64,000 nucleotides of DNA from Hwanghaeella grinnelliae (GCF_004005845.1 NZ_SADE01000001.1:1-64000); one strand, 5' to 3'. Shown: positions 50,426-60,480, counted from the stretch's first letter. The notes: generated by a model not told the origin, from the letters alone. Numbers and translations are program-made.

Positions 50426-52649
50426 CTTTCACCTCCATATTTCCGTGGTCGGTAGGCTTTTCGGCCCCGGCAATCGCAAGCGCCGGCGGTGCGATCGCCA
50501 GCGTCTGGTTGGTGTTGCGGCTGCCATTGTTTTTGGATTGAGCCATCATGTTCAGGCCGTCGATGTCCAGGATCAGAGCGACGCGCCCATTTCCAAGGAT
50601 TGTGGCGGCGGAAATACCGGAAACCGGGTCGTAGTTGTGCTCCAGGCTTTTGATCACGACTTGCTGTTGTCCCAACAGGTCGTCAACAAGAACACCAACC
50701 AATTCCCCGCCTTCGATTTCGACGATGACGACAATGCCTTTGTCCGGCTCCTGGGTTGCCTGTGGTATTCCAAACAAGTGGTATAGCCGAATGAGGCGTA
50801 TATAGTTTCCGCGAACGGAAACGACGTCCGCGCCGTTTGACAATCTGTTCAATTGTTTCTTCGACGGCCGGATGCTCTCGACGATCGATGTCAACGGGAT
50901 GATGTATTTTTCATCCGCTACGGCGACGACCATGCCGTCCAGAACTGCCAGAGTAAGCGGCAGGGACAGCGTGAATTGTGTGCCGCGGTCTGGCTCGGAC
51001 CGCACGGAAATGCGGCCGCCAAGGCCGATGATGTTTCGCCGTACGACATCCATGCCCACGCCGCGGCCCGACACATCTGTTACGGCATCCGCGGTGGAGA
51101 AGCCCGGCGCGAAGATCAGCTCGTCAATCTGTTCGTCGGTCAGGTTGTCATCGCGGCTGATAACGCCTTTCTCGATGGCCTTTTCCTGGACACGCTGTCT
51201 GTTGATGCCACGACCATCGTCGCTGACCCGAATTTCGATCCTGCCGCCGCGATGTTCGGCGATCAGGTGAATGGTCGCCGTTTCCGGTTTTCCGCTGTCC
51301 GTCCGTTCCGCTGCGGTCTCAATGCCATGGTCCAAGGAATTGCGGATCATATGGGTAAGCGGATCGGCCAGTTGCTCGATAACGGTTTTGTCCACCTCGG
51401 TCATTTCGCCGGTCATGACGAGCTGGACCTTCTTGTCCAACTTCGCAGCCAGATCACGAACCAACCGCGGCATGCGGGCGAACACGGAATTCACCGGCTG
51501 CATCCGCACCGCCATGACGCTTTCCTGAAGCTCGCGGGTATGCATCACCAGATCATCAAAGCCTTGGCTGAGGCCAGTCGACATATCTGCCGGCAGTTCG
51601 CCAATACGCTGCTTCAGCATCGCCTGGGTGATCACAAGCTCGCCCACCATGTTGACCAGACGGTCCACACGGTCCAGTTCGACGCGAATGGATCCGACCG
51701 TACCGGATTGAGCGCCTCCGCCACCGGGCTTTGCCTGAACCGGCTTGTTCCCGGCAGGTGCCGTGGCGGCAGCGGCGGCCACGGCCGGGGTGGGAACGTT
51801 TTGTTGGGCAGGTTCTTTGCCCGTGTCGCTTTCGTCCGGTGGTGTCGGTTCGGAAGCCGGGGGCTCTTCAGGGGCGTCTTCGGCCTGGGCCGCGGCAGCA
51901 TCGCCCACTTCGTCCAGGGCAATTGTCAGATCGCAATCATCCTCGACGAACTCAAAGACCTCCCGGATGTCATCCTCCGAACAATCCGCAAGCAGGTTGA
52001 TTGTCCATGACAGATAAGAAAGGTCCGGATCAAGCGCTTCAATCGTCGGGAGCTTCGAGGTGTCGACAACGATTTCCGCCGTGCCCAACCCGGCTAACTC
52101 TCTAAGCAGAAGCAAGGGTTCGTTAGCATATTTGAACAGTTCCGGGTGGGGTATGAAGGATATCTTATAGCGCCGGTTCCCGTGAGGGGGGACTGGCAGT
52201 TCAACCCCTTCCGACACGTGTTCGTGCAGGTTTTCCGCCGCGGCGGGTTGTCCCCCGTCGATTAGGGCGTTGAGAGCTGCCTTCAGCCGCTGTGTTACGG
52301 CGTCATCCGTAACCGTCTCGTCGCGGGCCGCGTCGACCAGGGATATCAGGTGGTCGTTGCACGCGATCATCGTGTCGATCACATGCTCGGTTGTCTCCGC
52401 TTCATGGTTTCGCAGTTTGTCGAGAACTGTCTCGAATACATGCGCGAAACCGATCAAATCCGTGAACTCGAACGCTCCCGCGCCACCCTTCACAGAATGG
52501 ATGGCACGGAAGATTGCGTTCAGGTCCTCGATATCGACAGGGCCGTCCGAGAGACGAATTCCACCGAGTCGAGACTCGGAATCCGCAAGAAGCTCCGAAC
52601 ACTCCTCGAAGAACGTGGCCTTGAATTGCTCGAGTGGATCTCCAGACAC
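50415..52649 (-). CDS. cheA: chemotaxis histidine kinase CheA
   Basis: A 744-residue kinase in the order Hpt (phospho-acceptor H51 in AIHSVKGGAGAF), P2-like region with FIPHPELFKYANEP, Pro/Ala-rich linker (about 260-315), dimerisation helices, GHKL ATPase (LTHMIRNSLDHGIE, GRGVGMDVV) and CheW-like P5. GTG 52649 starts it. One CheA for this whole set implies that both receptor-like proteins feed the same kinase. Confidence 0.95.
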   Translation of the reverse strand: MSGDPLEQFKATFFEECSELLADSESRLGGIRLSDGPVDIEDLNAIFRAIHSVKGGAGAFEFTDLIGFAHVFETVLDKLRNHEAETTEHVIDTMIACNDHLISLVDAARDETVTDDAVTQRLKAALNALIDGGQPAAAENLHEHVSEGVELPVPPHGNRRYKISFIPHPELFKYANEPLLLLRELAGLGTAEIVVDTSKLPTIEALDPDLSYLSWTINLLADCSEDDIREVFEFVEDDCDLTIALDEVGDAAAAQAEDAPEEPPASEPTPPDESDTGKEPAQQNVPTPAVAAAAATAPAGNKPVQAKPGGGGAQSGTVGSIRVELDRVDRLVNMVGELVITQAMLKQRIGELPADMSTGLSQGFDDLVMHTRELQESVMAVRMQPVNSVFARMPRLVRDLAAKLDKKVQLVMTGEMTEVDKTVIEQLADPLTHMIRNSLDHGIETAAERTDSGKPETATIHLIAEHRGGRIEIRVSDDGRGINRQRVQEKAIEKGVISRDDNLTDEQIDELIFAPGFSTADAVTDVSGRGVGMDVVRRNIIGLGGRISVRSEPDRGTQFTLSLPLTLAVLDGMVVAVADEKYIIPLTSIVESIRPSKKQLNRLSNGADVVSVRGNYIRLIRLYHLFGIPQATQEPDKGIVVIVEIEGGELVGVLVDDLLGQQQVVIKSLEHNYDPVSGISAATILGNGRVALILDIDGLNMMAQSKNNGSRNTNQTLAIAPPALAIAGAEKPTDHGNMEVKDGA

Positions 52650-52676
52650 AGTTCTTAACCCGCTGGTTAGGTATTT

Positions 52677-53045
52677 TTAAGAAGGACAGACTTTCTGAAC
52701 GACCTGTAGAAGCTTTTCGGGGTTGAACGGTTTAACGATCCATCCTGTCGCGCCTGCTTCTCGGCCTTCCGTTTTTTTCGCACCGTCGGCTTCCGTCGTT
52801 AGAACGAGTATCGGAGTGCTGCGAAAATTCGGTTTTTGCCGTAGGTTCTTGATCAAGGTCAGTCCATCCATGCGGGGCATATTCACGTCCGTGATGACCA
52901 AGTCGAACCGTCCCGATTGCGACTTACCCAAAGCATCTTCACCATCCACCGCTTCCGTTACCGAATAGCCGGCTTGTCCGAGGGTAAAACTCAGCATGTC
53001 GCGCATGGTTTTCGAGTCGTCGACAGCCAGAATCTGCAAGCTCAT
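52677..53045 (-). CDS. cheY: response regulator CheY
   Basis: A 122-residue single receiver with acidic pair D9-D10, acceptor D53 (VITDVNMPRMDG), switch T near 83 and K near 104 (WIVKPF). It overlaps the STAS gene by ATGA and lies 27 bp before cheA. Its target could be the flagellar motor, but the partner-switching neighbours leave an alternative output possible. Confidence 0.93.
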   Translation of the reverse strand: MSLQILAVDDSKTMRDMLSFTLGQAGYSVTEAVDGEDALGKSQSGRFDLVITDVNMPRMDGLTLIKNLRQKPNFRSTPILVLTTEADGAKKTEGREAGATGWIVKPFNPEKLLQVVQKVCPS

Positions 53046-53377
53046 TTATCGGGGCTCCATTTTTCCATAAGTTGACCTAGACCCAACTCCGTCATGGCGC
53101 TTTGCATGACGGTTGACGCACCGGTCATGCGCACGCGGTGTCCTCGTTCCTCCACATCACGATCGGCGGCGATCAGAACTTGGGCACAAGCGGCTGACAT
53201 CCGTTCGACGTCGCTTGCGTCCAGATTCAGGTCACGATCGGAATCCACTGCAAGCATCAGGGCCTTCTTAAGTCCGACCGCTTCGGAGATGTCCATTGTC
53301 ACAGGCAAAAGTAGTTCAGCCGCCGCCTCGCTGGATTTGCTCTTCTTGTTCGATTTTTGGGCGACGCTCACCACCAC
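53042..53377 (-). CDS. STAS-domain protein at the head of the che operon
   Basis: A 111-residue STAS domain with NLDASDVERMSAACAQVLIAA, the form common in chemotaxis loci of alphaproteobacteria. A serine lies in the acceptor region but the usual D-S-A-G is changed to M-S-A-A. Three successive GTG codons (53377, 53374, 53371) could initiate; the first is best placed after AGGGGATCT. It overlaps cheY. Confidence 0.85.
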   Translation of the reverse strand: MVVSVAQKSNKKSKSSEAAAELLLPVTMDISEAVGLKKALMLAVDSDRDLNLDASDVERMSAACAQVLIAADRDVEERGHRVRMTGASTVMQSAMTELGLGQLMEKWSPDK

Positions 53378-53627
53378 AGATCCCCTCAGAACATGGACAA
53401 ACGGCCAAAATATCGCCGATAATCCGAATACGGTAATATACTTATATAAGGAGAACGTAAATGATCTGTTAATTGCTGTGCGGGGTTTCCTGTAATTTAT
53501 ATCTAGGAAGCATAATAAAACGTACGGTTATGGAAGAGTTTCGCCGGTTTACTATACAATGGTGGCGCCCGCTTGAAGTATGCGATGGGGTGAGCCGTAC
53601 TTTTGTTCCTTTTGGGCTGCGCGCTGG

Positions 53628-54818
53628 TCAGCCCGGCCGGGAAACCAGGACGACTGTCAAATCGTCAGGAAGGGGCGTTGCGATGTTCGGGTAGAAATGC
53701 TTCCGCAGCATGGGGCCGGCTTCTCGGCCGCCGTCAAGGATCGCCGCGGCCAGAAAAGGCGGTGCGTCGTCCATCCCTATGGATTCGCCTTTGAGTCGCG
53801 GCGTTTCAATCAACGCGTCGCTGTAAAGGCAAAGATATTCATTCGGTTTGAAATGTGCGTGCATATCGGCATAGGCCGCCCCTTCCAGAGCACCCAATAA
53901 AAAGCCTTTGGATTCAAGCGCATTGGATTTTGGCTCGGATAGAAGACCAATTACAGGTGGGGGGGAGGCGGCGCTGGCGAAGTAGACACTGTCTTCGCAA
54001 GGGGTCACATAGGCGAGGAACATAGTTGCGAACTGATCGATAGGAAGATCGCGAACCAGTTTGGTGTTCAAATCGGCCAGAACTTCGCTAGGCTTCATGT
54101 TCGGCATGTCGATATTGTCCATCACCGCCTGAAAGCGGAACGTGTTCAGCGCCGACCCAACACCATGACCGGAGAAGTCCACAATATATACGGCGAAGGT
54201 GGTGTCGCTGATTTCTTTGACACCCCAGAAATCCCCGCCGAGTTCCGACGACATCTCGTGGTGTTCTGAGATTTCCACGCCGTATTTAAGCCCTATTCGC
54301 TGCAGTACGTCCGGCGAGGGCAGCAGGTCCTCCTGCATCGTTCGCGCCAGGCTCAGTTCCGCTTCCATGCGCTGTCGGTAGCTTCGCAATTCGGCGAGGT
54401 AGACTTGTCGCTCTATCACGCCCTGCACGCGTTCGGCCAGAAGGGTCGAATCCAGCGGTTTGGATAATATGATCGTTGCGCCGGCACGCATCATTTCATT
54501 GCGGTCGTCATTGGATGTCCGGGCGGAAGAAACCAGGATCGGCAAATCCTCGTCTTGCCGATCTATCCTCACTGAGCGGAGAACGCCAAAGCCGTCCAAT
54601 ACCGGCATGCTGATATCCAGAATGACGCAGTCCGGCGACAGTCTGTCTATCTTTTCAAGGGCTTCGACACCGTCCTCTGCATAGTGAAGCGTGGAAAAGC
54701 CGTGTTTCGTCAACGTCGAACCGATCAGGCGCCGTGTAATATGGTCATCGTCCACAATCAGAATGGATTTAGACGAGATGTCGATTTCCGTCGGCGGTTT
54801 AATAGAGGCTTGGGGCAT
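53628..54818 (-). CDS. receiver-PP2C (RsbU/SpoIIE-like) phosphatase
   Basis: A 396-residue protein. Residues about 18-135 are a receiver with acidic triplet VDDDH and acceptor D68 (VILDISMPVLDG). A coiled linker (RQRMEAELSLARTMQEDLLP) leads to a SpoIIE-type PP2C domain with metal-binding Asp in GGDFWGV and VDFSGHGVGSAL. RsbU-like enzymes dephosphorylate STAS proteins. Two STAS genes (43091, 53042) and an RsbW-like ATPase (42179) lie in the same island. It is 250 bp upstream of the che operon, same strand. Confidence 0.88.
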   Translation of the reverse strand: MPQASIKPPTEIDISSKSILIVDDDHITRRLIGSTLTKHGFSTLHYAEDGVEALEKIDRLSPDCVILDISMPVLDGFGVLRSVRIDRQDEDLPILVSSARTSNDDRNEMMRAGATIILSKPLDSTLLAERVQGVIERQVYLAELRSYRQRMEAELSLARTMQEDLLPSPDVLQRIGLKYGVEISEHHEMSSELGGDFWGVKEISDTTFAVYIVDFSGHGVGSALNTFRFQAVMDNIDMPNMKPSEVLADLNTKLVRDLPIDQFATMFLAYVTPCEDSVYFASAASPPPVIGLLSEPKSNALESKGFLLGALEGAAYADMHAHFKPNEYLCLYSDALIETPRLKGESIGMDDAPPFLAAAILDGGREAGPMLRKHFYPNIATPLPDDLTVVLVSRPG

Positions 54819-54847
54819 CTACCTATTCCTATTCTGATTCAGTGCGG

Positions 54848-57619
54848 CTAGGCCGTCACTGATCCGTGTATTGAATCGACAATTCGGTTGTGGATTGCCC
54901 CCAAAGTATCCAAGGCTTCATACAACTCATCGGAATGCTGCGGGTTCGATGACAACCGCGCTTCCAACCGCATTGCCGCATCGTGCAGGTCGATCAGACG
55001 AAGATTTCCGGAAACGCCTTTCAGGCGGTGGGCGAAGTCCTTCGCGGCCGTGACCTCGTCAGCGTCCAGATAGGATCGAAGCTGGGCGGCCGCGTTCCCA
55101 TAGGTTTCCGCGAACTCGCCAAGAAGTTCCCTCGCCAATTCTTCGTCGTCGATCGCGTCTGCCAATTGATGCACGAGAGCGACATAGACCGAGGCGGCTG
55201 AGGCTTCGGCCGGTTGCAGCGGTTCCGGTTTGACATCAAGATTTGTCCCGTCGCTGTGTTCACACTGGCCTGGGCTGATGGATGCGCCTTCCCTGCGACC
55301 TGATGTCCATCGTGCCAGCGTGTCGAATAATTGGACTGGGTCAACCGGCTTTTCCAAGTGGTCACACATGCCTGCCGCAATGCATTTGCGCCGTTCCGAT
55401 TCCATCGTATGGGCGGTAAGCGCGATGATAGGGGGGACGTTTCCCTTTGCGGTGGCCAGTATTGCCCTTGTGGCGGTAAGCCCGTCCATCTTCGGCATCT
55501 GGATGTCCATCAGGATTGCATCGAAGAAGTGGGCTTCGGACGACAGAGCGATGTTGACGGCTTCTTCCCCGTCGACCGCCTCGTAAACCGAACAACCGGC
55601 CCTGGTCAGAACGGATCTCAGAACTTGTCGATTCAAAGATTGATCGTCGACAACGAGAATCTTTGCGCCGGATAGCCCCCTCGCTGTCGGCGGTGGCGAT
55701 TCTCCAAGCCCAACGGTGGAGTGGATGGGAAGCCGGACACGTAACGTCACCGTCGTGCCGGTTCCGATCACACTATCGATTTCAATTGACCCACCCATAA
55801 GATCGGCGAGTTTCTTGGAAATACTGAGTCCTAGTCCCGCCCCGCCGAATTCACGTGTGGAAGACCCATCGCCTTGAAAGAAAGGTGTGAAGACTTCCCG
55901 GGTCACGTCGTCGGCAATTCCGATGCCGGTATCCGACACTTCAAGAAAGATGGTTGCCGTTTCATCGTTGGTCGGGATGACGCCGCCTTCGGCCCGCGCC
56001 GATATCCTTATGCCGCCTTTATGGGTGAACTTCACTGCATTGTCGGCGAAGCTGAGCAGTATTTGTCGGATGCGCATTCTGTCGCCGCAGACGACGGCCG
56101 GAAATTCATCTGCGACATCCGTTTCGAACGTCAATCCCTTAATGCTGGCGACCGGTTCTAGGATACGGGCAACCTCATCAAGGACATCTGGAATCGAGAA
56201 TTCCGAGTTCGTGACGTGAAGTTCGCCGGCCTCGGCAAGGGAAAGGTCCAGTAGGTCGTTCACCAGGGAAACCAGCATATCCGTCGATGAGGATATTCGG
56301 GAGACAAGCTGCTGTTCCTGTTCACCAAGATCGCGTTCCGCGAGAAGGTGCACGAAGCCGCCGATAGAGTTCAGTGGCGTGCGAAGTTCGTGGCTGATAT
56401 TGGCCAGGAAGCCCGATTTCAACTGGCTGGCTCTTTCGGCCTCCTTCCGGCCATGTTCCAATTCCGCCTGTTGCGCTTTCAACTCAGATATATCGGTCCA
56501 GATGCCGACGACACCGCCATCGCTGGTTCCAACCTCACGGGCCATAAACCAACGACCATCGCCGATCTGCCTTTCTGTCCTGATATTGGATTGCCTGTGC
56601 GATTCCAGGCGCCTCCGTCGGAATTCCTCTTCCCGTCCTTCGATGCCCGCTATTTGTCCACGTTCGATCAAGGCGTCCAACAGGTATTCGAAGGGCGCCC
56701 CCTCCGTGAGGAGGTCGCTGATTTTGATGTTCATTTCTGTGAAGGCGTCATTCCAGTTCTGGAGTCTATCCTCGGCATCATAATAGGCAAACGGTGTGTC
56801 GAGTGCGTTCAGTGCCTCGGTCAGTTTGCGCCGGGCGATTTGAGCCTCGTCCTGGGCACTTAGGATGTCTGTAAGCTCCATGGAAAGGGTAACGGTTTCA
56901 CCGCTGCTCAGCGGTCGTTTTTCGATGCGGAATGTCCGTCCGTTCTGAAGACGAACAGTGGCTGTATCTTGTTGCGTTCGCTGTCCTTCAATGCGCGCAC
57001 TTATCCACTCTTCGCATTCTCTATCGTTCTTCCACGCCAGCCTGGTTTCGGCCAATTGGCGGATAAAGGTTTCATAACCTATGCCGATCTCTACCGGGAT
57101 AGGCAGGTCCGCGAAGCTATTCTGGAATGGTTTGTTAAACCACAGCAGCTTGTCGTCCTCCCCCCAAATGCAGATGGGGGACGGGAATTGATCGACCGCG
57201 GCGGCAAGCATAGCCACGCGATTCTCGTTGCTGACTTGATCAGTGATGTCCCTTGCAATGCCGCGGTAACCCAGAAACCGCCCTGCCTTGCTGAACACAG
57301 GGGTGCCGTCCACACGGATCCATCGTTCACCCTTAGGTCCTTGGAACTTGTATGTGAAGTTGTGGATGGCGCGTTTTTCGCTGAGGTCCTGGATGTGTTT
57401 TTCCCAAACCTCGGCGTCTACGCTGCTGGCGATGCTGTATTCCTTGCGGGACCGCCCGATGAAGAATGAAGGAGGAGATCCGACTATGTCTTCGACACCT
57501 TGCGAGACATAGGTGATCTTATGCTCTTCGTCCGATTCCCAGAACCAACCGTCGGTCAACGCGGCATATTGCTCGATCGCATCGCGCAATTCACGTCCGT
57601 CTGGTTGGTCCGATTCCAT
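54848..57619 (-). CDS. three-PAS hybrid histidine kinase with receiver and Hpt
   Basis: A 923-residue soluble kinase: three PAS domains (WFWESDEEHKITYVSQG; PICIWGEDDKLLWFNKPF; a PAS_7-type PFAYYDAEDRLQNWND), HisKA H in ISHELRTPLN, GHKL ATPase, canonical receiver (VVDDQSLNRQ; LMDIQMPKMDG) and an Hpt with H in FAHRLKGVSGNLR. The last domains resemble those of the kinase at 36378. ATG 57619 is used; a TTG three codons upstream is possible. It is 29 bp upstream of the PP2C gene and probably the sensor that controls it. Confidence 0.87.
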   Translation of the reverse strand: MESDQPDGRELRDAIEQYAALTDGWFWESDEEHKITYVSQGVEDIVGSPPSFFIGRSRKEYSIASSVDAEVWEKHIQDLSEKRAIHNFTYKFQGPKGERWIRVDGTPVFSKAGRFLGYRGIARDITDQVSNENRVAMLAAAVDQFPSPICIWGEDDKLLWFNKPFQNSFADLPIPVEIGIGYETFIRQLAETRLAWKNDRECEEWISARIEGQRTQQDTATVRLQNGRTFRIEKRPLSSGETVTLSMELTDILSAQDEAQIARRKLTEALNALDTPFAYYDAEDRLQNWNDAFTEMNIKISDLLTEGAPFEYLLDALIERGQIAGIEGREEEFRRRRLESHRQSNIRTERQIGDGRWFMAREVGTSDGGVVGIWTDISELKAQQAELEHGRKEAERASQLKSGFLANISHELRTPLNSIGGFVHLLAERDLGEQEQQLVSRISSSTDMLVSLVNDLLDLSLAEAGELHVTNSEFSIPDVLDEVARILEPVASIKGLTFETDVADEFPAVVCGDRMRIRQILLSFADNAVKFTHKGGIRISARAEGGVIPTNDETATIFLEVSDTGIGIADDVTREVFTPFFQGDGSSTREFGGAGLGLSISKKLADLMGGSIEIDSVIGTGTTVTLRVRLPIHSTVGLGESPPPTARGLSGAKILVVDDQSLNRQVLRSVLTRAGCSVYEAVDGEEAVNIALSSEAHFFDAILMDIQMPKMDGLTATRAILATAKGNVPPIIALTAHTMESERRKCIAAGMCDHLEKPVDPVQLFDTLARWTSGRREGASISPGQCEHSDGTNLDVKPEPLQPAEASAASVYVALVHQLADAIDDEELARELLGEFAETYGNAAAQLRSYLDADEVTAAKDFAHRLKGVSGNLRLIDLHDAAMRLEARLSSNPQHSDELYEALDTLGAIHNRIVDSIHGSVTA

Positions 57620-57998
57620 TTCGGGCAAATGATGATCCGATCACTTCAAATCGTGCCGTATCCCTGAAACCCTAGATACACAGCGTTCGGGAACACACGA
57701 ACCATAGCTTCGATATCAATCATATAATCTAAGTAATTTCTAATATGTTAATGGTGTGGGTCGGCCTGGCAAAAAAACAGCAGTCACCCAAGGTCCAGGG
57801 CTACTTGCCGCCCTTCACTGTTTCAGAACGTAAGAACGCCTGTGTTCGCTATATTACCGCGTAGGGTTAGGCGGAGATTGGTGTGCGTGAATTATTGCTT
57901 ACGAATGGATACGTCTGTATACATTGCCCGATAAGCAAACGTTTGGGTTAATGGCGGCAAGGGCGTTCCAACAAGTCGTTCATGTGGGTGGAGTAAGA
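57620..57998. other. divergent promoter region, kinase / tcuA
   Basis: About 380 bp with no convincing gene, AT-rich near 57720-57760. GTTCG-N8-CGAAC at 57685-57702 is a weak inverted repeat. Promoters for both divergent genes should be here; no clear operator or RNA structure was seen. Confidence 0.4.
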
Positions 57999-59399
57999 AT
58001 GAGTAGTATCGGTCCCGATGGGATCCAATGGGATTTGGTCGTCGTCGGGGGTGGCAATGCCGCGCTTTGCGCGGCGATCACGGCGGCGGAGGCTGGGGCG
58101 CGGGTGGTTGTGCTGGAAAGCGCCCCGAAGACCTATCGCGGCGGCAACAGCCGGCATACCAGGAATTTTCGATGCATGCATCGGGGGCCGCTGTCGGTCC
58201 TGACCGATGAATATTCCGAAGACGAGTATTTCGAAGACCTGTTGCGCGTAACCAAGGGCAAGACGGATGAAAATCTGGCGCGGTTGGTCATCCGCACGTC
58301 CGAGGAATGCCTGCCCTGGATGGAAGATCATGGTGTCCGTTTTCAGCCATCGCTGTCGGGCACCCTGTCACTGTCGCGGACGAACGCCTTTTTTCTCGGT
58401 GGTGGGAAAGCGCTTGTGAATGCTTATTACAACACGGCGGAAGACCTTGGCGTGCAGGTCCATTATGACGCGGATGTTCGTCACGTTGGTATCGATGCGA
58501 ACCGGTTTACCCATGTGGAGGTAAATCTGGAAGGGAAAACAACCCGAGTCGCCGGCAAGGCTGTCGTCCTGTCGTCGGGCGGTTTTCAGGGCGATATCGA
58601 CTGGTTGGCGGATGCCTGGGGCCCAGCCGCGCGAAACTTTCTGATCCGTGGTACGCCTTACAACAAGGGTGTGGTGCTGCGCGACATGTTGGACCAAGGC
58701 GCAAACAGCGTCGGGGATCCGACCCAATGCCACGCCGTGGCGATCGACGGCCGCGCCCCTAAATTCGACGGCGGCATCGTTACTCGATTGGACTGCGTCC
58801 CGTTTTCCATCGTGGTGAATCAAGACGGCGCACGCTTCTATGATGAAGGCGAGGATGTCTGGCCTAAGCGCTACGCGATCTGGGGCCGTCTTGTGGCGGC
58901 CCAGCCGGAACAGGTGGCTTATTCGGTCATTGATAGCAAAAGCTTCGACCTCTTTATGCCGTCGGTCTTCCGGCCGGAAAAAGCAGAGACGCTGGAAGAA
59001 CTGGCGGGTATCCTGAACCTACCAAAGGATGCCTTTCTTCAGACCGTGGACGACTTCAACAAGGGCTGCCGGGACGGTGATTTTCATCCGACCGAGTTGG
59101 ACGGGCTGGCGACAACGAATGTGGAGCCAGCCAAGACAAATTGGGCTAGGCCGATCGATGCGCCGCCATACTACGCATATCAATTGAGGCCCGGCGTGAC
59201 CTTTACCTATTTGGGGCTTCAGGTCGACGAAACGGCGCGTGTATCTCATTCAGACGGTCAATATGAAAACGTTTGGGCGGCCGGTGAAATAATGGCCGGC
59301 AGCATTCTGGGCGAAGGATATTTGGCTGGCTTTGGGATGACGATCGGGACGGTCTTTGGCCGCATTGCCGGAAAGGAGGCCGCAGCCCATGTCGGTTAA
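57999..59399 (+). CDS. tcuA: FAD-dependent tricarballylate dehydrogenase TcuA
   Basis: A 466-residue flavoprotein of the fumarate-reductase/succinate-dehydrogenase flavoprotein class. The FAD motif is VVVGGGNAALCAAITAAEAG near 14-33, then a conserved GGNSRHTRNFR, SSGGFQGDIDWL and C-terminal GEIMAGSILGEGYLAGFGMTIG. In Salmonella TcuA oxidises tricarballylate to cis-aconitate and TcuB accepts the electrons. ATG 57999 has GGTGGAG upstream; the in-frame extension to 57924 is not family-like. It overlaps tcuB by 11 bp. Confidence 0.9.
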   Translation: MSSIGPDGIQWDLVVVGGGNAALCAAITAAEAGARVVVLESAPKTYRGGNSRHTRNFRCMHRGPLSVLTDEYSEDEYFEDLLRVTKGKTDENLARLVIRTSEECLPWMEDHGVRFQPSLSGTLSLSRTNAFFLGGGKALVNAYYNTAEDLGVQVHYDADVRHVGIDANRFTHVEVNLEGKTTRVAGKAVVLSSGGFQGDIDWLADAWGPAARNFLIRGTPYNKGVVLRDMLDQGANSVGDPTQCHAVAIDGRAPKFDGGIVTRLDCVPFSIVVNQDGARFYDEGEDVWPKRYAIWGRLVAAQPEQVAYSVIDSKSFDLFMPSVFRPEKAETLEELAGILNLPKDAFLQTVDDFNKGCRDGDFHPTELDGLATTNVEPAKTNWARPIDAPPYYAYQLRPGVTFTYLGLQVDETARVSHSDGQYENVWAAGEIMAGSILGEGYLAGFGMTIGTVFGRIAGKEAAAHVG

Positions 59400-60480
59400 T
59401 ACAGACAGTTCTAACGCACGTCCTTTGGATGCTATTGCCGAGGCACGCCGGCAGTTGGAAGTCTGCAACGCCTGCCGTTATTGCGAAGGGTTCTGTTCCG
59501 TCTTCCCGGCGATGACGCGCCAGAAGGCATTTGCGGATGGTGACATCACTCATCTCGCGAACCTATGCCATAATTGCCGCGGCTGTTTCTATTCTTGCCA
59601 GTACACGCCGCCGCACGAGTTCGACCTGAACATTCCGGCCGCCTTGGGCAATGCGCGACAGGAAAGCTGGTCGCGCTTTGCCTTTCCATCCGCCTTTGGC
59701 AAGCTGTTTCATGAACGCGGGGTTGCGGTTTTGGCGGCGGTCATCGTTGTCACTATTCTGGCCATATGGCTGGTGCAATCCTTCCCGCTGGGCGGTGGTG
59801 AGGGGTTTTATGCCTTTATCTCTCACAATGTGATGATATCGATTTTCATCCCGGCCTTTGTGTTTCCTTTCTTCGCAATCGCAGTGGGCCTCCGGCGATA
59901 CTGGCGGGAAACAGGTGGGAAATCGGTCGGCGTGTCGCATCTGATAATCGCCTTCAAGGACGCGGCAACCCTGCGCAATCTGGATGGCGGCCAGGGACAA
60001 GGCTGCAATTTTGAAAAGACGGACCGCTACAGTGACACCCGGCGCTATGCGCATCAGGCGACGATGTACGGGTTCCTGCTGTGTTTCGCGGCAACCACTG
60101 TCGCGACCTTGATGCACTATATCCTCGATATGCCTGCACCGTACTCATTGCTCAGCCTGCCGAAGATTTTGGGCCTGACGGGCGGGGTTCTGTTGTGCCT
60201 GGGGACGGCGAAACTGGCCTATCTGAAAACCAAGGCGGATGCGACGCTTGGCCCGTCCCGTGTGTGGGGCGGGGAGATGGCGTTCATCCTCTTGTTGTTT
60301 TTTGTCAGCGCGACCGGCTTGGTTTTGTATTTTGTAACGGGGACGACGTTGGTCGAATGGATGCTGCCGCTGCACCTGGCATCTGTCTTCACCTTCTTTC
60401 TGCTGACCCCCTATTCCAAGATGGCGCACGGTTTCTACAGGCTGGCCGCCCTTGTCCGTGAGGCGCAGTTGAAGCGCTGA
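59389..60480 (+). CDS. tcuB: tricarballylate utilisation electron-transfer protein TcuB
   Basis: A 363-residue membrane protein. Near the N-terminus are two 4Fe-4S type Cys clusters (CNACRYCEGFC and CHNCRGCFYSC), then five or six hydrophobic segments with histidines that could hold haem (HQATMYGFLLCF, LPLHLASVF). TcuB reoxidises the FADH2 of TcuA. The start has GAAAGGAGG upstream within tcuA. It ends 50 bp before a convergent acetyltransferase gene. Confidence 0.9.
   Translation: MSVNTDSSNARPLDAIAEARRQLEVCNACRYCEGFCSVFPAMTRQKAFADGDITHLANLCHNCRGCFYSCQYTPPHEFDLNIPAALGNARQESWSRFAFPSAFGKLFHERGVAVLAAVIVVTILAIWLVQSFPLGGGEGFYAFISHNVMISIFIPAFVFPFFAIAVGLRRYWRETGGKSVGVSHLIIAFKDAATLRNLDGGQGQGCNFEKTDRYSDTRRYAHQATMYGFLLCFAATTVATLMHYILDMPAPYSLLSLPKILGLTGGVLLCLGTAKLAYLKTKADATLGPSRVWGGEMAFILLLFFVSATGLVLYFVTGTTLVEWMLPLHLASVFTFFLLTPYSKMAHGFYRLAALVREAQLKR

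Noticed and set aside
50853-52010. Rightward open frame of 385 codons antisense to cheA
   Set aside because: A shadow frame; cheA motifs on the other strand are complete.
57685-57702. GTTCG-N8-CGAAC inverted repeat before tcuA
   Set aside because: Arms of only five bases in a 380-bp gap are expected by chance, and the site is far from both starts.
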